Source of the DNA: Pseudomonadota bacterium | GTDB taxonomy: Bacteria > Pseudomonadota > Alphaproteobacteria > Reyranellales > Reyranellaceae | Direction of reading: 5' to 3' | DNA: 6,344 bases | Assembly: GCA_023436825.1 (NCBI GenBank) | Contig: JAEZHS010000706.1 | Location: forward strand, 1 to 6,344 | Shown here: positions 1-6,344 of the stretch, in pieces | Layout of the letters: each line of letters opens with the position of its first letter | Numbering within the stretch: the first letter of the stretch is position 1 | The notes under the pieces: generated by a model | What the model was told of the DNA's origin: nothing | What the model saw: only the letters and a program-made list of their open reading frames with translations | The model's database searches: none | Made by a program: the position numbers and the translations under genes

Positions 1-1552
1 GCCAGCGCTGGTCGATCTCGAACGCCGTCTTGAACACCGCCTTCTCATGGTCGTCGAGGCAGTCGAGATGCTGCACCGAGCCCTGGTTGACGGTGATCGA
101 GGTCCAGGTGTCGTCGTCGTTCTTGCCCTTCTGCTCGAGCATCTTCTCGAGGTACGGATTGCGCACCACGAACGAGCCCGACAGGGTCTTGTGGTTGTAG
201 ACGTTGGCCGCCGACGGCTCGATGCCGGGCGAGGCGCCGCCGCAGATGATCGAGATCGAGGCGGTGGGCGCGATGGCCAGCTTGTTGGAGAAGCGCTCCT
301 CGACGCCGAAGTCGGCGGCATCCGGGCAGGCGCCGCGCTCCTTGGCGAGCGCCTTGGAGGCCTCGTCGCACTGGCCGCGGATGTGCTTGAACATCTTCTT
401 GTTCCACACCTTGGCCATCACCGATTCGATCGGCACGTTGTTGGCCTGCAGGAAGGAGTGGAAGCCCATGACGCCGAGCCCGACCGAGCGCTCGCGCATG
501 GCGGCGTAGGTCGCGCGCGCAAAGTCGCTGCCGGCATTGTCGATGAAGCCCTGCAGGACGTTGTCGAGGAAGCGCATCACGTCCTCGATGAAGGTCGGAT
601 GCTCGTGCCACTCGAGATAAGTCTCGAGGTTCAGCGACGAGAGGCAGCACACCGCGGTGCGCTGCTTGCCGTGATGGTCGACGCCGGTCGGCAGGGTGAT
701 CTCGCTGCACAGGTTCGAGGTCTTGACCTCGAGCCCGGCGAGCTTGTGATGCTCGGGGCGCGCCCTGTTCACGTGATCGACGAACACCAAGTACGGCTCG
801 CCGGTCTCGATGCGCGCCGTCAGGATGCGGATCCAGAGATGCCGCGCCGAGACCTTGCGCTGCACCGCGCCGTCCTTGGGACTGACCAGCGCCCACTCCT
901 CGTCGGCCTCGACGGCGCGCATGAAGGCGTCGGAGATCAAGAGCCCATGATGCAGGTTCAGCGCCTTGCGGTTGGGATCGCCGCCAGTCGGCCGGCGGAT
1001 CTCGATGAACTCCTCGATCTCGGGATGGTTCACCGGCAGGTAGACGGCGGCCGAGCCGCGGCGCAGCGAACCCTGGCTGATGGCGAGCGTCAGCGAGTCC
1101 ATCACGCGGATGAAGGGCACGACACCGGAGGTCTTGCCGTTCATGCCGACCTTCTCGCCGATCGAACGGAGATTGCCCCAGTACGAGCCGATGCCGCCGC
1201 CGCGCGCAGCCAGCCACACATTTTCGTTCCACAGGCCGACGATGCCTTCCAGCGAATCGTTGGCCTCGTTCAGGAAGCAGGAAATCGGCAGGCCGCGGCT
1301 GGTGCCGCCGTTGCTCAACACCGGCGTGGCCGGCATGAACCATAGATTGCTGATGTAGTCGTACAGCCGCTGGGCATGGCCGTCGTCGTCGGCATAGGCC
1401 GAGGCGACGCGCGCAAACATCTCCTGATAGCTCTCATTGGGCAGCAGGTAGCGGTCGGAGAGGGTGGCTTTGCCGAAGGCTGTGAGCCGGGCGTCCCGAG
1501 AGGGATCGGTAACAACCCGCGCACCGCTGCGAACTTGAACGACATCAAACAC
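1..1552 (-). CDS. nrdA: Ribonucleoside-diphosphate reductase, class I alpha (catalytic) subunit, 3' end outside the window
   Basis: This is the large subunit of aerobic ribonucleotide reductase, which reduces ribonucleoside diphosphates to deoxyribonucleotides together with a radical-generating beta subunit in the cytoplasm. Counting from the GTG at 1552, 517 residues are visible. After a short N-terminal segment comes FGKATLSDRYLLP (26-38), then MPATPVLSNGG (73-83). C92 (in GLPISC) matches E. coli Cys225. SNLCSE (279-284) carries the Asn-Cys-Glu active-site triad, with C282 as the thiyl-radical cysteine. C302 (in AVCCLSSLN) matches Cys462, the partner of the redox pair. The substrate phosphate-binding loop is APTAS...GIEP (428-446). 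The radical-transfer tyrosine pair and C-terminal cysteines would lie beyond the left edge, where nrdB is also expected. There is no N-terminal ATP-cone, and the upstream open frame (at most 42 codons) could not hold one. GTG is chosen because no other canonical start exists upstream in frame; a G5 run six bases before it (1559-1563) is a weak ribosome-binding site. The family call is very secure; the start is not. Confidence 0.96.
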   Translation of the reverse strand, partial: MFDVVQVRSGARVVTDPSRDARLTAFGKATLSDRYLLPNESYQEMFARVASAYADDDGHAQRLYDYISNLWFMPATPVLSNGGTSRGLPISCFLNEANDSLEGIVGLWNENVWLAARGGGIGSYWGNLRSIGEKVGMNGKTSGVVPFIRVMDSLTLAISQGSLRRGSAAVYLPVNHPEIEEFIEIRRPTGGDPNRKALNLHHGLLISDAFMRAVEADEEWALVSPKDGAVQRKVSARHLWIRILTARIETGEPYLVFVDHVNRARPEHHKLAGLEVKTSNLCSEITLPTGVDHHGKQRTAVCCLSSLNLETYLEWHEHPTFIEDVMRFLDNVLQGFIDNAGSDFARATYAAMRERSVGLGVMGFHSFLQANNVPIESVMAKVWNKKMFKHIRGQCDEASKALAKERGACPDAADFGVEERFSNKLAIAPTASISIICGGASPGIEPSAANVYNHKTLSGSFVVRNPYLEKMLEQKGKNDDDTWTSITVNQGSVQHLDCLDDHEKAVFKTAFEIDQRW

Positions 1553-1573
1553 TTGCGGCCCCCATTCTTGCTT

Positions 1574-1609
1574 TTGTCCACAGCTGTGGATGGAACACTC
1601 TGTGGAAGG
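1574..1609. promoter_or_regulatory. Cluster of three DnaA-box-like sites upstream of nrdA
   Basis: Three nonamers resemble the DnaA box TTATCCACA. TTGTCCACA at 1574-1582 (plus strand) matches 8 of 9. CCATCCACA, read on the minus strand at 1585-1593, matches 7 of 9. CCTTCCACA, read on the minus strand at 1601-1609, matches 6 of 9, or 7 of 9 against the relaxed TTWTNCACA. The first two face each other two bases apart; the second and third are in the same orientation, 16 bp apart. They lie 22-57 bases before the nrdA GTG. In E. coli, nrdAB transcription is known to be controlled by DnaA through boxes near its promoter. A role here is inferred from motif and position only. Confidence 0.42.
1577..1590. 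repeat. Perfect 14-bp palindrome TCCACAGCTGTGGA
   Basis: A perfect inverted repeat formed by TCCACA, a GC centre and TGTGGA. Its arms are the cores of two opposed DnaA-box-like sites, so it is more likely a protein-binding site than an RNA hairpin: the loop would be too tight and no U-tract follows. It begins 25 bases upstream of the assigned nrdA start and includes the alternative GTG at 1581. Confidence 0.8.
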
Positions 1610-1610
1610 A
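1584..1610. repeat. Imperfect 11-bp direct repeat, 16-bp period
   Basis: CTGTGGATGGA (1584-1594) recurs as CTGTGGAAGGA (1600-1610) with one mismatch. The two copies start 16 bp apart, and each carries a TGTGGA core. The arrangement suggests a repeated operator rather than random similarity, and it coincides with the DnaA-box-like cluster. Confidence 0.6.
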
Positions 1611-1626
1611 CACCTAGATATTGGGA
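1611..1626. promoter_or_regulatory. Candidate NrdR box 1, overlapping a possible nrdA -10 element
   Basis: The core CTAGATATTG (1614-1623) matches 9 of 10 positions of the NrdR-box core CwAtATaTwG; the flanks match poorly, giving about 10 of 16 overall. Read towards nrdA it is CAATATCTAG and contains TATCTA (1615-1620), a possible -10 hexamer. That would place transcription start near 1608 with a leader of roughly 55 bases. No good -35 hexamer is seen at 17 bp. NrdR is the ATP-cone repressor of ribonucleotide reductase genes and binds paired boxes overlapping their promoters. Confidence 0.5.
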
Positions 1627-1641
1627 GGGCTATTCGGTGAG

Positions 1642-1657
1642 CCCCTATTCCTTGATG
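1642..1657. promoter_or_regulatory. Candidate NrdR box 2, 31 bp from box 1
   Basis: The core CTATTCCTTG (1645-1654) matches 7 of 10 positions of the NrdR-box core, with poor flanks. Alone it would not be called. Its weight comes from lying exactly 31 bp from box 1, the spacing of three helical turns typical of paired NrdR boxes, and from falling about where the -35 region of the proposed nrdA promoter would be. Confidence 0.4.
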
Positions 1658-1724
1658 ATACGCCCCACGAAAGCCGTGTCATCGCCAAATTTTTACCCCG
1701 CCTGTGAATCTGAGGAATGGCCAC

Positions 1725-1777
1725 TTAAGACATTGAAAAATAAGAAAGAAATGTCCTTTCAAAATTTGATAATTTGA
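1725..1777. promoter_or_regulatory. AT-rich patch in the divergent promoter region
   Basis: By hand count only about one fifth of these 53 bases are G or C, in a window otherwise very GC-rich. The patch contains A and T runs, TTGAAA on both strands (plus 1733-1738; minus 1757-1762) and GATAAT at 1768-1773 on the plus strand, which is one base from a consensus -10. No -35/-10 pair has both good hexamers and good spacing. It may be a promoter or a binding site for nucleoid proteins; the sequence does not decide which gene it serves. Confidence 0.35.
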
Positions 1778-1900
1778 CCGTGCGCGAACCTTCGCGGCTG
1801 CAGCAAGGGAGGAGAACAAAACGCGCTTTCCCGCGGATTCCTAGGGCCAGGAACAGAAACCGCAGCGAATCGGCTATGCTGCGTCGGAGCACCCCGCAAA

Positions 1901-1916
1901 ACACAATATGTGGTGG
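1901..1916. promoter_or_regulatory. NrdR-box-like site, 13 of 16 matches
   Basis: ACACAATATGTGGTGG matches the NrdR consensus acaCwAtATaTwGtgt at 13 of 16 positions, better overall than the two sites nearer nrdA. It lies 92 bp before the dehydrogenase start and about 350 bp from nrdA. No convincing second box lies 31-32 bp away; a weak half-match CTAT begins 30 bp to the left at 1874. It could be a distal operator for nrdA, an operator for a long-leader nrdA promoter, or chance. Confidence 0.4.
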
Positions 1917-1993
1917 GCACTTTCGGCCACACCGATCTCCGTCGTCAGATTGTCATGGTCGGACGTAACATCCTCCCAACACCAACGCTGACC

Positions 1994-2000
1994 GGGAGGG
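1994..2000 (+). promoter_or_regulatory. Ribosome-binding site of the glutamate dehydrogenase gene
   Basis: GGGAGGG lies seven bases before the ATG at 2008, a strong Shine-Dalgarno match at normal spacing. It fixes the start codon. Confidence 0.85.
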
Positions 2001-2007
2001 CGCTCAA

Positions 2008-5000
2008 ATGGCCACCGTACTGGCCCCGCGTGTCTATGGGCTCGATGCCATCTGTGCTGCCGCCTTGGCGAGCGGCGGTGAGGAGGCGGCCCATTTCGCC
2101 CGCCGGCTGTACGCCCGCGTCGCCGACAAGGATCTCGCTGGTGCATCGGCCGACCAACGGGCAGGCGCTGCAGTCTCCCTGCTCGCCTTCGCCCGCCGTC
2201 GCCTGCCGGGCGTCGCCAAGGTGCGGGTGTTCAACACCAACGCCGACCACGGCTTCGAGAGCCGCCACACCATCGCGCAGATCGTCAACGACGACATGCC
2301 GTTCCTGGTCGATTCGATCGTGGGCGAGTTCAATCGCCGCGAGATCAACGTGCACCTGCTGGCCCATCCGGTGCTGCCGGTACGGCGCGACCTCGACGGC
2401 GCCCTTTTTGGCTTCGCCGTCGAAGCCGGCGAGCGCGCCAAGCCCGAATCGTTCATGCACATCGAGATCGATCGACAGGCCGATCCCGCCGTGCTCGACG
2501 AGCTTGCCGCCGCCCTCACCCGCGTGCTGGCCGAGGTGCGGCTCGCGGTCGAGGACTGGCGGGCGATGCGCCGCTCCTGCCTCGACGCCATCGCCGATCT
2601 CGCGCCCAGCCGCTCGCCGAGCCTCGCCGAGTACGAAGACTTCCTGCGCTGGCTGGAGGCCGATCATTTCACCTTCCTGGGCTATCGCCGCTACCGCTAC
2701 GTCGAGGACGTGAGCCAGCCCGGCGGCCTGCGCTACGAGATAATGCCGGGCTCACCGCTCGGCATCCTGCGACGCGACGAGGTGCGGCTGTTCGACATGG
2801 GGCTGGGCGGCGGCGAGGCGATGTCGCGCTTCGCGCGGGGGCCGCACAACATCATGATCATCAAGACCGATCGGCCCTCGCTGGTCCATCGCGGCGGTCC
2901 GATGGACTGCGTGATCGTGAAGACCTACGACGCCGACGGGCGGGTCACCGGCGAGCGCCGCCTGGTCGGCCTGTTCACCTCGGCCGCCTATCACGCGACG
3001 GTGCGCGATGTGCCGCTGTTGCGCGGCCGCGTCGACAGCATCATGCGGCGCTCCGGCTTCGATGGGCACAGTCACGACGGCAAGGCGCTGCTCGCCATCC
3101 TGGAGGCCTACCCGCGCGACGAGCTGTTCCAGATCGACGAGGATGCGCTCTACGACCATGCGCTGGGCATCCTGCAATTGCAGGAACGGCGGCGCGTGGC
3201 GCTGTTCGCGCGCCGAGACGCCGTTGGACGCTTCGCCACCTGCCTGGTGTTCGCACCGCGCGAGCGCTTCGACTCCCAGCTCAGTGACCAGTTCGTCGTG
3301 CTGCTCGAGCAGGCGTGGCGCGGCAAGGTCCAGTCGGTCGACGTCTCGGTCAGCAGCGATTCGGCGCTGGCCCAGGTGCTCTACACGCTGAAGCTCGAAT
3401 CGAACGACACCCCGACACCCGATCTCACCGAGCTCGAGCGCGCGCTGGCCGAGGCGGCAACGTCGTGGAGCGATCGCTTCCACACGGCCCTGCAGGACAG
3501 GCTGGGCGAGGTCGAGGGACGTGCCGCCGCCCGACGCTGGCGCGACTGGTTCCCCAACGTCTATCGCGACAGCTTCGATGCCGGCCAGGCCGCGGCCGAT
3601 CTCGACCTGGTGCAGGCCGCCCTCGCCGGTCGGCCGTTCGGCGTACGGCTCGACCGCGCGCCCGACCTGCCGATGCACCGCTTCACGCTGCGCCTGTTCC
3701 ATCCCAAGGCGCCGCTGGCGCTGTCCGACATCCTGCCGCTGGCGGAAAACCTCGGCCTGCGCGTACTGAGCGAGGCGCCGTTCCTCCTGAAGTCGCCCCA
3801 GGCAACGGGGGCAGCGGGCGACGAGGCGGTTGCGCTGCAGGTGCTGAGCGTGGAGACCGCCGACACCTCGCCGGTCGATCTCGCCGGAGCAGGTCCGCGC
3901 TTCGCCGAGGCGCTCGACAAGGTGTGGGCGCGGGCCCTGGAGAGCGACGGGCTGAACCGGCTGGTGCTGGCGGCGGGCCTGGCGTGGCGCGAGGTCGCGA
4001 TCCTGCGCACCTATGCCAAGTATCTGCGCCAGGCCGGCGCCACCTTCAGCCAGGACTACATGGAGCGCGCGCTGTCGTCGTATCCGGCGATCGCGCGGCT
4101 GGTGGTCGATCTCTTCCTGGCGCGCTTCGATCCGGCGCTGGGCGAGGCGACATCCGACATCCGCAGGCAGAAGCTCGACCGGCTCGAAGCCGAGATCACT
4201 GGCGCACTGGAAGGCGTGGCGACGCTCGACGAGGACCGCATCCTGCGGCGCTTCCTCAATGCCGTGCGCTGCACCGTGCGCACCAACTGCTGGCAGGCCG
4301 GCAAGGACTGGATCTCCATCAAGATCGACAGCCGCAGCATCGACGAACTGCCGGCGCCGCGGCCGCTGGTAGAAATCTTCGTCTACAGCCCGCGCATGGA
4401 AGGCATCCATCTGCGCGGCGGTCGCGTGGCGCGCGGCGGCATCCGCTGGTCCGACCGGCGCGAGGACTTCCGCACCGAGATCCTCGGGCTGATGAAGACC
4501 CAGATGGTGAAGAACGCCGTGATCGTGCCGGTGGGCTCCAAGGGCGGCTTCTACGTCAAGCGCCCACCCGTCGGTGGGACGCGCGAGCAGGTCCAGGCCG
4601 AAGGCATCGCCTGCTACCAGACGCTGATCCGCGGCCTTTTAGACCTCACCGACAACTACGCCGCCCACGGCATCGAGCCGCCGGCCGAGGTGGTGCGGCA
4701 CGATGCCGACGATCCCTATCTCGTGGTCGCCGCCGACAAGGGCACGGCGACCTTCTCCGACATCGCCAACGCGCTCGCCCGGGAATACGGCTTCTGGCTC
4801 GACGACGCCTTCGCCTCGGGCGGCTCGGCAGGCTACGACCACAAGAAGATGGGCATCACCGCCCGCGGCGCCTGGGAATCGGTGAAGCGTCACTTCCGCG
4901 AGCTGGGGCAGGACATCCAGACCACGCCCTTCACCGTCGCCGGCGTCGGCGACATGTCGGGCGACGTGTTCGGCAACGGCATGCTGCTGTCGCGGCACAT

Positions 5001-6344
5001 CAAGCTGGTCGCCGCTTTCGACCATCGCCACATCTTCATCGATCCCGCGCCCAATCCGGCGACGAGCTGGGACGAGCGCAAGCGGCTGTTCGACCTGCCG
5101 CGCTCGTCATGGATGGACTACGACAAGTCGCTGCTGTCGGCCGGCGGCGGCATCTACGACCGCGCCGCCAAGTCGATCGCACTGTCGGCCGAGGCTCGCG
5201 CCGTGCTCGGCATCGAGGCGCCCAGCATGACGCCGATCGATCTGATGCGGGCGATCCTGACCGCCCCGGTCGACCTGCTCTACTTCGGCGGCATCGGCAC
5301 CTATGTGAAGGCCTCGAGCGAAAGCCAGGCCGATGCCGGCGACCGCACCAACGATCTGCTGCGCATCAACGGCGACCAGGTGCGGGCCCGCGTCGTCGGC
5401 GAGGGCGCCAATCTCGGCTTCACCCAGCGCGGCCGCGTCGCGGCGGCGCTGGCCGGCCGCAAGATCAACACCGACGCGCTCGACAACTCGGCCGGCGTCG
5501 ACACGTCCGACCACGAGGTCAACATCAAGATCGTCACCGGCGAGGCGATCCTGCGCGGCGCGCTGAAGCGCGAGGAGCGCGACGCACTCCTGTTCTCCAT
5601 GACCGACGAGGTGGCCAACCTGGTGCTGCGCCACAACTACCAGCAGAGCCAGGCGATCAGCGTCGCCGAGGAGCAGGCGGGCGAGGAGCATGATCGGCTG
5701 GAGCGCTTCATGCGGGCGCTGGAGCGCAACGGCCGGCTCGATCGCGCCGTCGAGTTCCTGCCCGATTCGCCGGCCATGCGCGTGCGCGGTCAGAACCGGC
5801 AGTACCTGACGCGTCCCGAGCTCAGCGTGCTGCTGGCCTACGCCAAGATCGACCTCAACGACCAGATCCTCGAGTCCGACCTGCCCGACGACCCGCTGCT
5901 CGAAGGCGAGCTCTTGCGCTACTTCCCGACGGCGCTGCAGGACAAGCACGAGCCGTCGATCCGCGCCCATCGCCTGCGCCGCGAGATCACCGCGCTGCAG
6001 GTCGTGAACTCGCTGGTCAATCGCTGCGGGCCGACCTTCGTGCGCAACATGGCGGGCCGCACCGGCGCGCCGGCGGCCGCGATCGCCCGCGCCTTCGCCG
6101 TCGTGCGCGATGCCTGGAAGCTGCGCGACCTGTGGGGCGACATCGAAGCCCTCGATCCCGCGCTCAAGGCCGAGGCGCAGATCCGCATGCTGGTGGCCTC
6201 GCAACGCTTCCTGACGCGCACCGTGCAGTGGGCGCTGCGCCGCCTGCCGCAGCCGATCGACGCCATGGCCTCGACCGCCGGGCTCGCCGCTTCGGTGGCG
6301 GCGCTGGGCGACCTGCCGGCCGACCTTATAGGCGAGGCCGAGAG
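2008..6344 (+). CDS. gdhB: NAD-specific glutamate dehydrogenase, large 180-kDa class, 3' end outside the window
   Basis: This enzyme oxidatively deaminates L-glutamate to 2-oxoglutarate and ammonia with NAD+, a cytoplasmic catabolic step feeding the citric acid cycle. The frame is open from ATG 2008 to the right edge: 1445 residues of a family usually near 1600, so roughly the last 150 are missing. The long N-terminal regulatory region has family motifs DDMPFLVDSI (95-104), DHFTFLGY (219-226) and VGLFTSAAY (320-328); ACT-type folds are known in this part of the family. The catalytic core has ARGGIRWSDRREDFR (808-822), then K835 and K845 (in PVGSKGGF), matching lysines of the active site in small glutamate dehydrogenases. 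ADKGTATFSD (909-918) follows, with D910 as the likely catalytic aspartate. After SGGSAGYDHKKMG (937-949) comes the NAD-binding AGVGDMSGDVFGNG (978-991). NTDALDNSAGVDTSDHEVN (1154-1172) precedes the C-terminal region with YLTRPELSVLLAYAK (1266-1280). No frameshift or missing key residue is seen. Homologues are also called gdhZ or gdh2; Caulobacter GdhZ additionally modulates FtsZ, which cannot be judged here. Confidence 0.97.
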   Translation, partial: MATVLAPRVYGLDAICAAALASGGEEAAHFARRLYARVADKDLAGASADQRAGAAVSLLAFARRRLPGVAKVRVFNTNADHGFESRHTIAQIVNDDMPFLVDSIVGEFNRREINVHLLAHPVLPVRRDLDGALFGFAVEAGERAKPESFMHIEIDRQADPAVLDELAAALTRVLAEVRLAVEDWRAMRRSCLDAIADLAPSRSPSLAEYEDFLRWLEADHFTFLGYRRYRYVEDVSQPGGLRYEIMPGSPLGILRRDEVRLFDMGLGGGEAMSRFARGPHNIMIIKTDRPSLVHRGGPMDCVIVKTYDADGRVTGERRLVGLFTSAAYHATVRDVPLLRGRVDSIMRRSGFDGHSHDGKALLAILEAYPRDELFQIDEDALYDHALGILQLQERRRVALFARRDAVGRFATCLVFAPRERFDSQLSDQFVVLLEQAWRGKVQSVDVSVSSDSALAQVLYTLKLESNDTPTPDLTELERALAEAATSWSDRFHTALQDRLGEVEGRAAARRWRDWFPNVYRDSFDAGQAAADLDLVQAALAGRPFGVRLDRAPDLPMHRFTLRLFHPKAPLALSDILPLAENLGLRVLSEAPFLLKSPQATGAAGDEAVALQVLSVETADTSPVDLAGAGPRFAEALDKVWARALESDGLNRLVLAAGLAWREVAILRTYAKYLRQAGATFSQDYMERALSSYPAIARLVVDLFLARFDPALGEATSDIRRQKLDRLEAEITGALEGVATLDEDRILRRFLNAVRCTVRTNCWQAGKDWISIKIDSRSIDELPAPRPLVEIFVYSPRMEGIHLRGGRVARGGIRWSDRREDFRTEILGLMKTQMVKNAVIVPVGSKGGFYVKRPPVGGTREQVQAEGIACYQTLIRGLLDLTDNYAAHGIEPPAEVVRHDADDPYLVVAADKGTATFSDIANALAREYGFWLDDAFASGGSAGYDHKKMGITARGAWESVKRHFRELGQDIQTTPFTVAGVGDMSGDVFGNGMLLSRHIKLVAAFDHRHIFIDPAPNPATSWDERKRLFDLPRSSWMDYDKSLLSAGGGIYDRAAKSIALSAEARAVLGIEAPSMTPIDLMRAILTAPVDLLYFGGIGTYVKASSESQADAGDRTNDLLRINGDQVRARVVGEGANLGFTQRGRVAAALAGRKINTDALDNSAGVDTSDHEVNIKIVTGEAILRGALKREERDALLFSMTDEVANLVLRHNYQQSQAISVAEEQAGEEHDRLERFMRALERNGRLDRAVEFLPDSPAMRVRGQNRQYLTRPELSVLLAYAKIDLNDQILESDLPDDPLLEGELLRYFPTALQDKHEPSIRAHRLRREITALQVVNSLVNRCGPTFVRNMAGRTGAPAAAIARAFAVVRDAWKLRDLWGDIEALDPALKAEAQIRMLVASQRFLTRTVQWALRRLPQPIDAMASTAGLAASVAALGDLPADLIGEAE

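Larger units (their letters stand above)
1553..2007. promoter_or_regulatory. Divergent intergenic control region between nrdA and the glutamate dehydrogenase gene
   Basis: This 455-bp stretch separates two divergently transcribed genes and must contain both promoters. I find no convincing gene in it; the short open frames lack ribosome-binding sites and recognisable protein sequence. The nrdA-proximal part (1574-1657) is dense in TCCACA/TGTGGA and NrdR-like motifs. The middle (about 1725-1777) is strikingly AT-rich. The half nearer the dehydrogenase returns to high GC and contains one more NrdR-like box and that gene's ribosome-binding site. No riboswitch or terminator hairpin with a U-tract was recognised. 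Confidence 0.8.

Noticed and set aside
808..813. Arginine in place of a substrate-binding lysine in the dehydrogenase ARGGIR motif (protein residues 808-813)
   Set aside because: From family knowledge this motif with arginine is usual in the 180-kDa class, so it is not a lesion. Coordinates given here are protein residues; the codons are at 4429-4446.
45..1343. A 432-codon minus-strand open frame overlapping nrdA in another phase
   Set aside because: The translation is arginine-rich, low-complexity sequence typical of a wrong frame in GC-rich DNA; the NrdA frame on the same strand accounts for the region.
47..1345. A 432-codon open frame on the plus strand opposite nrdA
   Set aside because: It is the shadow of a GC-rich gene. 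The minus-strand frame gives an unmistakable NrdA with all visible active-site motifs; the antisense product resembles no family I recognise.
1776..1796. Possible LexA (SOS) operator around TGACCGTGCGCGAAC and the CGCGAA/TTCGCG inverted repeat
   Set aside because: The alphaproteobacterial pattern GAAC-N7-GAAC is met only by one half; the other half has two mismatches of four. The inverted repeat has a two-base centre and no U-tract, so it is not a terminator either.
1706..1871. Three GANTC (CcrM methylation) sites at 1706, 1836 and 1867
   Set aside because: Three occurrences in about 455 bp is close to chance for this short palindrome, so no cell-cycle methylation control is claimed.
1774..1968. 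Small open frame of 64 codons in the intergenic region
   Set aside because: It has no ribosome-binding site, recognisable domain or protein-like composition, and it runs through the candidate control sites.
2752..4410. A 552-codon open frame antisense to the glutamate dehydrogenase gene
   Set aside because: No ribosome-binding site or family motif was seen; composition is that of a codon-bias shadow. The plus-strand dehydrogenase frame is continuous and motif-rich here.
3315..5693. A 792-codon plus-strand open frame inside the dehydrogenase gene
   Set aside because: It is extremely arginine-, glycine- and alanine-rich with no recognisable domain, in the +1 or +2 frame of a clear NAD-glutamate dehydrogenase.
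5107..6204. A 365-codon minus-strand open frame near the right edge
   Set aside because: It is an antisense shadow of the dehydrogenase C-terminal region, without a start signal or known motifs.

Overview
The window is high-GC DNA with the coding style of an alphaproteobacterium. Rhodospirillales or Hyphomicrobiales-type relatives fit, but the order is an impression from protein similarity and cannot be settled by eye. It holds two large housekeeping genes transcribed away from each other, both cut by the window edges, around an intergenic control region of about 455 bp. No mobile element, CRISPR array, tRNA or rRNA was seen.

Layout: (1) 1-1552, minus strand: the N-terminal 517 residues of the catalytic (alpha) subunit of a class I ribonucleotide reductase (nrdA). 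The C-terminus and any nrdB lie beyond the left edge. (2) 1553-2007: divergent intergenic region with a GC-poor patch near the middle. On the nrdA side it has a cluster of DnaA-box-like TCCACA/TGTGGA motifs and two NrdR-box-like sites exactly 31 bp apart. A separate, better-matching NrdR-like box lies nearer the other gene. (3) 2008-6344, plus strand: the first 1445 residues of a large 180-kDa-class NAD-dependent glutamate dehydrogenase, running off the right edge.

The genes act in different pathways. NrdA makes deoxyribonucleotides for DNA replication, and the dehydrogenase deaminates glutamate to 2-oxoglutarate and ammonia with NAD+. They share only the intergenic region. The nrdA half of that region is the most informative part: the candidate NrdR pair overlaps the likely promoter, and DnaA-like boxes lie between it and the start codon. 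That fits dNTP-responsive, replication-linked control.

The main oddity is the nrdA start. The only canonical start codon in frame is a GTG with a weak ribosome-binding site. The codons just upstream look like natural protein sequence but contain no start codon. A single missing base in an A tract would connect them to a GTG at 1581. I saw no undescribed multi-gene system; most of the window is ordinary core metabolism.
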